Shown in pieces: positions 11,487 through 22,657 of a stretch of DNA of 64,000 nucleotides. The DNA is from Ipomoea triloba (Eukaryota; Streptophyta; Magnoliopsida; Solanales; Convolvulaceae). Numbering within the stretch: position 1 is the stretch's first letter; the number at the start of each line of letters is the position of its first letter. The stretch is taken from assembly GCF_003576645.1 (NCBI RefSeq), contig NC_044925.1:12892011-12956010 (forward strand), given 5' to 3'. The translations under genes and the position numbers were made by a program. Under the pieces are notes generated by a model that had not been told where the DNA came from, did not search any database, and saw only the letters and a program-made list of their open reading frames with translations.

Positions 11487-12459
11487 TGAGTAAGGCGAGA
11501 ATTGTGTACCATGGGTGATGTGTGAGAGCTAACCATCGGGTGAATTAATGACTGAGTTATTTGCTCGATTTATTGAAATGAAGTGAAATTACTTGTTAAA
11601 AATGTTTGCAGGTTGATTGCGATTGTTGGGTAATGTTATCTCGCCTTGTTATTATTGAGAATTATTCTTGAAAACCTTTGTTTATTTCCAAGTGACCATG
11701 GATATCCTTACTTAGCCGTCGCGCTAACTACACTTCATTGTGTACCTTATCAGATGAAGTCTAGCGTGGGTATGCTCAGGTAGCCGATGAGCTCTGAATA
11801 GGATGGAGGTTGAGGTTGAGATCCTAGAATAGACACCTTGGAATAATTATGTCCACTTGTATTAAGTTGGACTTTGGATGTATTCTGATGTTGTAAGTTT
11901 AGCCTGTGCGTTTGGGTATAGGAGAGATACCTAAGCGTGGCGGTAACACCCAGTTTTTTGCTGGTTAGACGCTTCCGCAATGTATTATATTTTAAGGATT
12001 TTGTAATAAATCCAAGATGTGAAAATTGGGGTGTTACACACACTGCCACATATTACACAACATATACATTTAAACCAAACAATCACATACATTATAATAT
12101 AATATTATATATGCATATATTTATACTCACAGCCCACTTCACAAACGGTCACCCATAAATATATTTTATTTGTCAATATATATATCTCACCTGGGATAAA
12201 AGGTTTTGGAAATAACTTGTTGTTGCTCAGATTCGAAACCAAGACTTCTCACAAAAACTTAAAGTTCTATCCAACAAGCCAAATCAATTCTTATAGGTTA
12301 TTTTCGAAATAAATAAATATATACATATAGGTTCGAAAATATATATTTTGTAATAAATAATAATCTCTAAAAATTCTTTTGGGCAACATAAAACATAAAT
12401 ATTTTAAAAATAATAATAATATTTTCTCAAAAATACTTACAAAATTTCGGGGTGTTACA

Positions 12460-13234
12460 AGTATATTATATATAAGACCTAAAGTATTGATTATATCTAA
12501 AAGTTTGTTATGTACCGATACTTTATTTCTTACAAATTATCTATTATAACTATTCTATAAAGTATTATATTTATATTACAAAGTATTATATATAAGGTTT
12601 AAACTTTAAAGTATTGATGATATCTGCAATTATATTATGTTATTACTTTATACCTTACTAAATGTATTTATATTACATTGTATTATATATAAAGCTTATA
12701 TTATTGATTATAGGAAAAATTATAATTTATGCCCCTCCATAATATGTCAATTATCAATGTCACCCCTAAATTATTAGTACAGTGGTGTAAATGTTACCCC
12801 TCAATTTTCAAAACGATACATATATTGCCCCTCCCGTACAGTACGGGTTGGGCAATATATGTATTGTTTTGATAATTGAGGGCAACATTTAAACCACTAA
12901 TAATTCAGGGGTGACATTGATAATTGAATTATGCTGGGGCATAAATTACAATTTTTCCTTGATTATATATGCAATTATCTGTTATATTCTTACTTTATTT
13001 ATCGTAAATTATCTATTATAGTTTTCCTATAAAGTGCTATATTTATGATATAAAATATTATATATAAGTCTTAAAATATTGAGGATATTTACAATTCTGT
13101 TATATTATTACTTTTTTCTTTTTTTAAAAAAAATCATTATTACTTTCCAAGAGGATATTTAAAATTCTGTTATATTATTACTTTTTCCTTCAAATTGTCT
13201 ATTATAGTTTTGCTATAAAGTACTCCATTTATGA
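12460..13234. repeat. AT-rich tandem repeat, interrupted
   Basis: Variants of CTATAAAGTATTATATTTAT and of AAAATATTGATGATAT recur at irregular spacing of roughly 110-220 bp. The same repeat is found before the outer LTR (about 6060-6120) and after the Stowaway MITE (18007-18056), so it was one continuous block before transposons split it. Confidence 0.6.
12712..12959. mobile_element. Foldback MITE
   Basis: A 248-bp element whose two halves are nearly complementary: it starts AGGAAAAATTATAATTTATG and ends with the near-complement CATAAATTACAATTTTTCCT. An exact 7-bp duplication, TGATTAT, flanks it (12705-12711 and 12960-12966). The superfamily is uncertain. A single-stranded copy would fold into one long hairpin. 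Confidence 0.85.
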
Positions 13235-13296
13235 TATAAAGTAGAAAAAAATTTACTTTTAGTCCCTTGACTATTGTACATGTATCAAATTTGGTA

Positions 13297-15419
13297 TGGA
13301 TTTGACCTGCGATTCGTCAATTTGATTTTGAACAATCTGGCTTCAACCAGATTATCTATTCTGATTAATGGAGTGAGCTGTGGTTTTTTCCAACCAACTA
13401 GAGGAGTCAAACAAGGGGACCCGCTCTCGCCAATTCTTTTCATTCTTGTTTCGGGCCTTATCACGTGCTTTAATTAGGGAGGTGAATTCTGGCTCAATCT
13501 CTCCATACTTTACTTGCCGGGGATTGCCTATTGTCTCGCACCTTGCGTTTGCAGATGACCTTATTATTTTTACAAATGGAGGGACAACCTCTCTTAAAAG
13601 ACTATCCAAGGTGCTCTCACACTATCAAAACGCATCTGGCCAGCGAATCAACTATCACAAAAGTTTCTTTGTGACTGGAAAACACTGCTCAGCTGCTCGC
13701 CTTCGGTCTTTGGAAAAAATTCTGGACATGAAGTCCAGTAGTCTACCTTTCAGATACTTGGGTGTCAATCTTTTCAAAGGGCGAAATCTAACAATTTATT
13801 ATCAGTTCCTGCTTGAAAAAATTGACCACCGTCTTCAAGGTTGGCAACAAAAATTATTATCCCCGGGAGGAAGACTCACTTTAATCAAGCATGTTCTGAT
13901 GTCTATACCTGTATACTCTTCGGCGGTTGTGCAACTCCCACGAAAAATAATTCATGAGATTGATCGAAGACTTGCTAGATTTTTTTGGGGTACCTTTGAA
14001 AACCGCCAGAAATATCATTGGGCTTCTTGGAGTAAGGTCTGCTACCCAGTTGACGAGGGAGGACTGGGTATTAGATCAATGTTGGCGATTCAACAGGCAT
14101 TTGCTTCCCGGCTGTGGTTTAAATTCCGATCTTCTGATTCGATTTGGAGCACTTTCATGAGGCAACGCTATCCTGGTCCTATCTTTCAGGTTCGACCATC
14201 TGACTCCCACGTTTGGAAGCGCATGATAGATATTGCGGACGAAACAGAGGGCTGTATACTGGACTCGGTTAATGGTTTGATTTGGACTCCATCAACTAAT
14301 GGGGAACACTCAATTACTTCAGCCTATAATCTTTTTCGCCCAAAAGCAAACAAGACTCTTTCAGCACAATCTATTTGGAACATTAACATCCCGTCAAAAA
14401 TCTCAATCTTTATGTGGAGACTTTTCCGACGCGCTCTTCCGTTTCCCGAAGCCCTGCGACGTTTTGGAGTGAACTTGGTCACGGTATGCCCATTTTGTTG
14501 GAATTCGCAGGCTTCAATGGAACACTGCCTTTTTTCCTGTGATGTGGCTTTGGCAATCTGGCATCATTTTGGCTTAATTTTTGGCATTAATTTTGGTCAA
14601 GCTACATCTATTCGTTCAGTTTGTCATATTTGGTGGATCCATGCGAATGGAAGCTCTGCTGTTCATACGTTCTGCAGGATTCTGCCAAGCTACATTATTT
14701 GGGGACTTTGGACAGCGTACAACTCAGCTATCTTCGATGGGACAAGAGCAACCAGCCAACATTTAATTAACAACATCAGGCGCCAACTTTTTCAGTTGTC
14801 GATTGCTCGTCCACCAATCTTTGAAAAATCTTCAGACTCCTTGTTATTGTCTGAAAATCTTATTGCTGCCTTTGCTCCCAAGAAAAAATCTTTTATTTCG
14901 TGGATTAAATGGCTTAAACCACCCTCTGGGTGCTTAAAGCTCAATACTGACGCAGCCTTTTCTTCGACAAGGAGTGCTGGTGGGGCATGCATTCAAGACT
15001 CTCGTGGCTACCTTATTGCTGCCTTGGCTTTCCCTATTGATGCGTCCTCAGCATTGGAGGCAGAGACCTTAGCTTTGGATTTTTCCCTCCACTGGTGTAA
15101 CCTTGCGGGTAAATGGCCTCATTTTATTGAGGTAGATTCAAAACTACTTGCTTCTTTCCTTTCTTCTCCAGCTCCTCAGGTTCCATGGCGAATACAAGGC
15201 CCTATCGCTCGTATTAAGGACCATCTTGGCTTCAGCTCTTCTACGGTCACCCATGTCTACCGTGAAGCCAATTCAGTTGCTGATGCTTTAGCTTCTGTCG
15301 GACTCTCTTGCACCAGGCCGATCTGTTTTCTTTCTTTTGGTTTATTGCCTATTTCGGTTCGCTCATCCTTTTTGTACGATCTTCGGGGTTTTTCTGCCCC
15401 TAGACGTTTTCATCAATAA
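13297..15419 (+). pseudogene. LINE reverse transcriptase / zf-RVT / RNase H
   Basis: The C-terminal part of an L1 ORF2. The first 180 bp read RLSILINGVSCGFFQPTRGVKQGDPLSPILF, the RT palm approach, up to a stop at about 13477. One frame change near 13460 joins this to a 679-codon open frame (13380-15419). That frame has the catalytic AFADDLIIF motif at about residues 57-65, the thumb with FRYLGV, a zinc-binding zf-RVT region (CPFCWNSQASMEHCLFSC, about 360-377) and a C-terminal RNase H with LNTDAAFSSTRSAGGACIQD, EAETLAL and HVYREANSVADALAS. Apart from the truncation and the one frameshift the sequence is well kept, which suggests a fairly recent copy. It is not a host gene. Confidence 0.92.
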
Positions 15420-15449
15420 AATTTTTCTTTACTCAAAAAAAAAAAAAAA
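13297..15449 (+). mobile_element. 5'-truncated L1-type LINE
   Basis: A LINE inserted in the Mutator-like element. It ends in a 15-bp poly-A run (15435-15449) and is flanked by an exact 15-bp target-site duplication, GTATCAAATTTGGTA (13282-13296 and 15450-15464). The body starts in the middle of the reverse transcriptase, so the endonuclease and ORF1 are missing, as is usual for incomplete target-primed reverse transcription. Confidence 0.93.
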
Positions 15450-15507
15450 GTATCAAATTTGGTACTTGACTATTAATATTTGTAATTAGGTACATAATTA
15501 TGTAATT

Positions 15508-15719
15508 GAGTTAATACGTATTTTGGTCTTTAGACTATAGATACATGATTTAGTCCCATACTATTAAAAGTACCCAATTTAGTCATCTAACTTGTAAAAT
15601 CATACCCAATTTGGTCTTCCGTTACAATTGCCATCCATCCACCGTTATAGAGAGGGGCAAAAATGTCATTTTAATAGTTGAGGGACCAAAATGGGTATTA
15701 ACTATTATTATTATTAGTA

Positions 15720-15769
<50 letters not shown>

Positions 15770-16853
15770 GATATTGGAACAATGTCTCCGACCACCATAT
15801 TACTTCCTACAGTATTATTTTAAAAACTAAAATGTAAACTACTAAAATCTGTATGTCTGTCCTTAAATGTGGTTTGTGTTAATTGACTAAAAAAACTAAT
15901 TAAATCTCAACTTCTTTTCTTTTAGTTATAACATATATAATTTGTTTAATGTGGTCTTTGTTCTTGGAAAACGATTTTCACAAAACATTCTTTAGGCTGA
16001 TCTCGATCGATCCACTATCAAGATGTCTTCCCTTTTTTTTCTTTTTTCTTTTTTTTTTAGTGACGAGAAAAATTCACAATCATTATTTTATATGTGCACA
16101 TGATAAATTTCACTTAGATGTAATAAGAATCAAATCACATGAGAAAGCTAAAGGGCATTATTAGGACGATCACGTATGATGGACTTAATCGAGAGAGTAC
16201 TAACAAAAATCGAATTCTATAATGATCCCCTAATAATGCTTCACTTACTTGACCACTCTTTAGACCTTTCAGAACAAAATGACATATTTTGATGATTTGA
16301 TTTGTAGTGAAATTATTGTGCTCTTGGATAGACTTGAATTGTTTGAAAGAAATCTTGTGAAAGTACGTAAGATCCACAGGCTTGTCTTGATTATGGGTGT
16401 GCAAATTTCGGTAAATTTTTTATTAACCGATCAAACCGACAAAGTTCGGTTAACTAATTTTCAACTGAACTTTTTCAGTTCGGTTAATGGTTAAAGGTTT
16501 TTTAAATTTTCGGTTAACAGTTAATTCGATTCGTAATTGTCGGTTAACTGATTCGTTAAGCGAAATTATAATGTTGTTATGATATTGTTTTTGTATATTT
16601 TCTTTTGGATTTTTTATTATATATATTATTTTAAATGAATTTATTATTATAGGTATTATTTTTAGGATTTAAAACTTTAGCTTTAAAAAGTTCGATTAAT
16701 CCGTTAACCGACCGATTAACCGAAAAAACTTCAGTTCAATTCGGTTAATAGTAAAAGTTTTAAACAATTCGGTTAAAACGGTTTGGTTAACCGATTGCAC
16801 ACCCCTAGTCTTGATATACAAAACTAAACTAAGAGACATTGTCGCAATATCAA

Positions 16854-16897
<44 letters not shown>

Positions 16898-17093
16898 TTT
16901 AATACCATTTTGGTCCCTCGACAATTAAAATGACGTTTTTGCCCTCTCTGTAACGGTGGATGGATGACAATTGTAACGGAGTACCAAATTGGATATGATT
17001 TTACAAGTTAGAGGATTAAATTGGTACTTTTAATAGTATGGGACTAAATCACGTATTACTCTATAGTCGAGGGAACAAAATGAGTATTAACTC
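15508..17093. mobile_element. Mutator-like element (inner) with microsatellite in both arms
   Basis: Begins GAGTTAATACGTATTTTGGT and ends with the complementary AATGAGTATTAACTC. The exact 10-bp duplication TTATGTAATT (15498-15507 and 17094-17103) supports a Mutator-like insertion. The terminal inverted repeats are long, about 290 bp: they include an (ATT)n run in the left arm (15715-15770) and the complementary (AAT)n run in the right arm (16858-16897), plus the inner GATATTG..ACAATGTCTC block. A hAT MITE sits inside. No transposase. Confidence 0.85.
16392..16807. mobile_element. hAT-type MITE (GGGTGTGCA family)
   Basis: 416 bp, termini TATGGGTGTGCAA and TTGCACACCCCTA, with an exact 8-bp duplication GTCTTGAT (16384-16391 and 16808-16815), the hAT signature. 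The interior repeats CGGTTAA and its complement many times. Confidence 0.9.
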
Positions 17094-17748
17094 TTATGTA
17101 ATTTGTATAACATTTGATCATTGACTAATAATGTTTTTTTTTTTCAAATTAGGTGCATAACTATGTAATTTATATCACATTTAGTTCTACCATTCAATTT
17201 TTCGACCCAAAAGGATCAAAAACCGCTAATTCATACAAAGTCAGCGAACCAGCCCAACCAGCAACCAAAGTTGTATGCATTATATGAACCAAAAGTAACC
17301 AACCAAGATCATTCAATACAATGGTATGAACACGATACCAAGGAAAACCCATGGAAATACGCCTTTATCAAAGATAAATAGACACTGTGTAACTTTATTG
17401 CGTTGGAAAAATGGAAGTTTCTAGACAAATATTGCCAAAATTTCAACGAGAAAAATAATATGTTCTAATTAAAAGGGTATTTTCGGCCAACTATTGTTGA
17501 AAAATTATTTTTTTGCGTTAAAATTCCGATAATAGTTAGCCGGAAACTTGGCTAAAAAATCGGACGGCAAGACCAAATTTGATACAAATTACATAGTCAT
17601 GCAGCTAATTTGAAAATATTAATACTCAAGGACCAAATGTGATACAAATTACATAGTCATGCACCTTGCAAATATTAATAGTCAATGACCAAATTTGATA
17701 CATATACAATAGTCAAAGGATCAAAAATAAATTTTTTTCTATAAAGTA

Positions 17749-18006
17749 CTCCCTCTGTCCCATTTTATCTGTCCTATTTACTATTCATTGGTCAAACCAA
17801 CTCTTTCTTCATTGTTTATTTTCTTTAGTAATTTTTTATTGTTTTTAAATTTAAATTTTTGTGCTTAATAGTACTTTTAATGTAGTTTCTAAATTTATAA
17901 ATTTTATATATTAATGCTAAACTTAATATTATGAAAAATTGGATTAAAAATAACTTCAGTCAAGTCTCATTAAACGAACCAGACAACCAAAATGGGACGG
18001 AGGTAG
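17749..18006. mobile_element. Stowaway-like MITE
   Basis: 258 bp, left end CTCCCTCTGTCCCATTTTAT and right end AAAATGGGACGGAGGTAG, flanked by TA (17747-17748 and 18007-18008). This end sequence and the TA duplication are those of Tc1/mariner-derived Stowaway elements. It abuts the target-site duplication of the Mutator-like element with no spacer. Confidence 0.88.
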
Positions 18007-18056
18007 TATTATATATAAAGTTTAAAATATTGATGATATATGCAATTCTGTTATGA

Positions 18057-18325
18057 CCCATTTTTATTAGATTCAACCCGTCTCACTGAGACCCTAAATG
18101 GTCTCACAAAGTCACAAGAGAGTAGCCCTATTTTTAAAGTAACACCAAACATGTTTAACTTATTTAAGCAAAAATAAACACCAACAATTTAAAAGTTGGC
18201 CAAAATATAAAAAATAAATAAATTTAATTAGTAAAACAAGTTTACATTCCCTACAAGACCGGATCATTTCTTTTTCTCAAAATTCTAATACTAAGTGTTG
18301 AAATATAAACATTCTCCTTAATATT
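18057..18325. other. Unassigned intergenic sequence
   Basis: No gene or repeat was recognised between the AT-rich repeat and the hAT element. Confidence 0.4.
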
Positions 18326-20607
18326 TAGGCATGTGCAAACCTGACCCAACTCGAGCAACCCGCCCGGTCCAACATCTTAATCAAGGTCATCCGACCCGAA
18401 CTGTATCTGAGAAGCAGGCAAACCGTGAGGCCAAACGACATCGGAGAAGGGAGTTCGGACAGGGTTGAATATTTTGATATCTGACCCATCCAAATATCCA
18501 ATATTTTTTAGGGTTAGGATTAGGTTTCATACCATGCGACATCGTTTAAGCCTTGTATATATATATTATGAACGCAAACAGCATTGATTTGCACAGCCGT
18601 TCATCTTCTATTCTTCTTCGTTCTTCAATTCTCTTACTTCTCTCTACTCTCTACTCCTCTCTCTACTATGAGATTATGAGTACTCTCTACTCTCAGTCTC
18701 TCTAAGTATATGTTGTCTTCTCCTATGTTGTCTCTTGTTCTCCATTAGTCTGATACGTTGAGACGGTGAGACTGAGTCCAATAGTTCGATAGCCGTCCGA
18801 TTGGCCGGTTGTCCGGTGGCTGTTGGTGGTGGAAGCCCTTATGACTTGTCGTGGTGATTACTAATAGATGCCCTTGTTCTACGGAGATTATTTAGGAGAA
18901 ATCAGGTAAATCTCAAATTCTAGTTTTTTATTTGTTATTTATTCACTGTATTGTGATATATTTGTGATATATTATGATTAAGATCTGATATATTGTGATT
19001 TATTAATGTGGAAGCAGTTTTAATCGCAAACCCTAATTTTTTATGTGTGATTTATTCACTGTATTGTTACTATTGTGATATATGTTCAATATGATCTCAT
19101 ATATTGTGATTTATTAATGTGGAAGCAGTTTTATTCGCAAACCCTAATTTTTAATTTGTGATTTATTCACTGTATTGCGATATATTATGTAGAGTTGTAC
19201 AAACCTGACCCAACTTGCTAAACACTGTGATATATTATGAATATATTTTCTGATATATTGAATATATATTCTGATATATATTGAATATATGTTCTGATAT
19301 ATTATGAATATATGTCCTGATATATTATTAATATATGTTATGATATTTTATGAATATATGTTATGATATATTGAAAATTTAACATATTGTGATATAAATC
19401 ATATAATGCTGAAAGTAGTGTGAAATTGTTAGATTATGTGATATTATGTAATCTATTGTGATGTCACTTAAACAGTTAAAGGCTTAAATGTGAAATTATC
19501 ACGGTTTGAAACTTAAAATTTCTATTTATTGGTGGAAGCTCTTAACTGAAATTCAGATAATGATGAACTGGATTTAAGTTCCTGAATCTGGATTTCTTGT
19601 AATGTAAATATGCGATATGTTTGTGGATGTATGACCCTTGAATCAGCTAAATGTCTTTAACTGTTTGTAATGTAAATATGTAAATATGAAATCTTGATAA
19701 ATGATGACACAAACTTGTGTATGAATCTGGATTTCTTTCAATTCTTTGTATGTTTATGGTGATTGTTGCATACTTGCCAATTGGCAGTGTTGGAATGTTT
19801 GATAATGAATTGATGTCCATCCTTTTAAATGGAGAGCATCACTGAACCTAGTTATGGACCTCAACCCTCAACTCAAGAGGGGCATAAAGGACAAGCCCAA
19901 GGCACTAAGACATTTGCTCAGCAACCTCAGGTGACTCCTGTTGTTCCTGCAAAAAAGAGGAAGGATGTTGAGTCTAAATCAAAGGTGTGGGATCACTTTG
20001 AAAATATCCTTGATAAGGATGGAAAGTTGATTAAGGGGAAGTGCTTATACTGTGCAATGCTCTTTGCATGTGATCCAAAAAAAAAATATGGCACTTCCTC
20101 TTTAAAAAAGCATACGATCAGCTTGTCTTAAAAATCCTCATTCTAAGGATAGAAGGCAGTTAATTCTCACCTTCAATGTTGTATCATCCTCTGCACTAGA
20201 GGGTTCTAAGGGGGTAATGGGTGAATTAGGAGGGCTTTATGTGAGATGATTACCCTTTAGGTTTGTAGAGGGGCAAGGGTTTAGAAGGTTTATTCTAGTT
20301 ACATGTCCTAGGTTCTAAATCCCTAGCTTCTAGGTGGACAGTTTCAAGAGATATTTTTCAAAGATACCTAGATGAGATATTAGTCCTCAAACAACTTTTT
20401 AAGGGTAGCTCCCAAAGAGTGAGTTTAACCACTGACACATAGACTATGTACAGAAGATAAATTACATGTGTATTACTGCATATTTCATTGATGATCAATG
20501 GAAGCTCAACAAAAAAAATCATAGCCCTTGTCCCTGTTTGATATCATAGGGGAGAGTATATAGCCAAGGCCTTTGAGAGTTGTCTGAGTGAGTGAGGTAT
20601 TAAAAAT

Positions 20608-21073
20608 TAGGGGTGGGCGTTTCGGTCTTCGGTTCAGTTTTTTCGGTTTCGGTTTTTCGGTTTTAAAAAAATTAAACCATTCGGTTTAGCATTAGAGTTC
20701 GGTTCGGTTTCGGTTCGATTTACGACCCCCTAATTTCAACATTTCCTAGACGACAAAGCGGTCGGGGGCGTTGCGACTTAACGGGGCGCTGTAATAACTA
20801 TGCATGAAACATCACATAACCCAAAATCCAAAGTCTAATATCTAAATATTAAATACAAACATAACAAATTAACAATTCAAACAAATTAAAATAAAAAATA
20901 AAAGTAGAATTAAAATTCCAGAATTGAAATTTTAGTTTACTGGAACGAATTTACAGAATTGGAAATAACTGGAATGAATAAATTCATTCCAGTAACCGGA
21001 ATGAATTGAAATCTAAATTATAAATATATAATTTAATTCATTCCAGTTAATATAAATGAATTGAATTCCAAAT

Positions 21074-21128
<55 letters not shown>

Positions 21129-21296
21129 TTATTTATTTATTTATTTATTTATAATATATATTTATATTTAAGTAAAAATTCGTTCGTTTTTTCGGTTCGG
21201 TTCGGTTTTTAAACGAACCGTTCGGTTCTTGTAAAACATGAACCGATCAGTTTTTCGGTTCGATTCGGGTAACCCGAACCGTTTTGCCCACCCCTA
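20608..21296. mobile_element. hAT-type MITE with internal TA/TTTA microsatellite
   Basis: 689 bp, termini TAGGGGTGGGCG and CGCCCACCCCTA-like (GCCCACCCCTA), exact 8-bp duplication TTAAAAAT (20600-20607 and 21297-21304). The interior has GGTTCGGTT repeats at both ends and a TA then TTTA microsatellite at about 21078-21150. Inserted in the hAT transposase pseudogene. Confidence 0.9.
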
Positions 21297-22264
21297 TTAA
21301 AAATGTTTTCACTGTCATATTTGGAAATGTCTCTTCCAGTGATACTGCAATGGGGTTTTTCAAAAGTAAGTTGTTGTCTTGGGGTAGCACTTCTATAAGG
21401 TCTAAGTACATGCACATGAGGTGTATAGCCAATATTCTGAACCTTGTAGTGTAAGATGGGTTGATGTTTGCTGACACTTCATTTAAGAGTAAGGGATGCA
21501 GTGAGATGGTTTAAGAACTCCCCTACAAAGCTAAAAAAGTTTAGAGATCTTGATGATCTTATTAGGGTGGAAGCTAAATCAACTTTGCAACTGGATGTTC
21601 CTACCAGATGGAATAGCACTTATATAATGCTCAACACTGATATCTAGTACCAGAGACTGTTTGAAGCATATGAGGGGAATGATTCCTCATTTTCTAGTTT
21701 CTACTAACCTTGGCGAATCTGTGCCAACTTTTCTATATTGGTGTGATGTGAAAAGTTTGGTTCTCTTTATGTGACATCTAACGCGTTCTTCAATGAGATC
21801 TCTGATCTTAGTTGCATGTTAGATAACATTATTGGGGCTGAATCTGGTAGTGAAAATGTAAATACAAATCTGTTAAATTTTTTTAAATATGTGTTTGTGT
21901 TAATTTTTAATGTTTTAAATACATAAATATGTGTTTGTTTTAATTCTATACAGGCAATGGGGTCCCAAATGAAAAATAAGTTTGAAAAATATTGGGGGAC
22001 CTTAGAAAAATGAATTGTTTGATGTTCTTTGCCAATATATTGGACCCTAAAGATAAAGTTGAGTATATGCTTCACTAGTTTACTCAACTTTTGGTGAAGT
22101 TAAAGGCAAAGACTATTTTGCTAAGGTCCAGTCTGCAATGGTTGAGTTGTTCAATGATTATGCAGTCACATACTCTATGGATGTAAACAGTGAACCATCT
22201 ACTGTCCAGCCTTCTCAACCAGTGAATATGCAGGCTACTACTGTTGGTAGGCCACAGTCTAGGT

Positions 22265-22657
22265 TAGGGGTGTAAACGAGACGAGCCGAGCTCGAGCATA
22301 GGGTGGCTCGAGTTCGAGCTCGTTAAGGAAGGCTCAGTTTTTAGCTACTCGAGTTCAGCTCGAGTAGCTTGATTGTTCGAGCTCGATCTTGAGCTCGAGG
22401 CTCGAGATCAGAGTTGAACTCGAGTTCGAGTTCGATTTTGAGCTCAAATTTAACCTGTTTGATTTTAAATTCATTTTTCAATTAAAAATAAACTATAATT
22501 GTATATGTATATATTATATTATATTACTCCGTATTATATATATATGGCTCGCGAGCTGCTCGATGAGCCACGAGCCTAAGACATTAGAGCTCGAGCTCGG
22601 CTCGACCTCGAATTTGACCGAGCAGCTCGCGAACCACTCGGATCATTTACACCCCTA
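22265..22657. mobile_element. hAT-type MITE (GAGCTCGAG-rich)
   Basis: 393 bp, termini TAGGGGTGTAAACGAG and TTTACACCCCTA, exact 8-bp duplication GTCTAGGT (22257-22264 and 22658-22665). The ends are rich in GAGCTCGAG, with an AT-rich centre. Inserted just upstream of the hATC exon of the transposase pseudogene. Confidence 0.92.

Larger units (their letters stand above)
9132..12038. mobile_element. Solo LTR (inner), same family as 6121 and 25839
   Basis: Begins TGTAACCCCTCGG and ends TTGGGGTGTTACA, with an exact 5-bp duplication CACAC at 9127-9131 and 12039-12043. It is 2,907 bp long and inserted in the outer LTR. Its start is the complement of the end of the intronic copy at 25839-29134 (shared GTCGGAAAAACCGAGGGG block). 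It carries internal tandem repeats (42-bp units from 10327, 140-bp units from 11178) and a duplicated block with one undetermined base at 10669. No coding sequence of a retroelement is visible. Confidence 0.85.
6121..12459. mobile_element. Solo LTR (outer), interrupted by a second copy
   Basis: Begins TGTAACACCCCAC and ends GGGGTGTTACA, flanked by an exact 5-bp target-site duplication AGTAT (6116-6120 and 12460-12464). Removing the nested element leaves about 3.4 kb. No gag, pol or second LTR is present, so this is a solo LTR left by LTR-LTR recombination, or an equivalent derivative. Its first 100 bp match the complement of the end of the element at 9132-12038 (shared GCGGAAGC block), so the two copies lie in opposite orientations. 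The true transcription direction cannot be read. Termini of this kind and LTRs of 3 kb are typical of Ty3/gypsy chromoviruses, but that lineage is inferred. Confidence 0.8.
13244..17739. mobile_element. Mutator-like non-autonomous element (outer)
   Basis: The terminal inverted repeats begin GAAAAAAATTTA and are recognisable for at least 45 bp. An exact 9-bp duplication TATAAAGTA (13235-13243 and 17740-17748) fits the Mutator superfamily. Subtracting the LINE (13297-15464) and the second Mutator-like element (15508-17103) leaves about 0.73 kb, with no transposase. Internal motifs CAAATTTGATAC and ATTACATAGTCATGCA are repeated near the right end. Confidence 0.85.
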
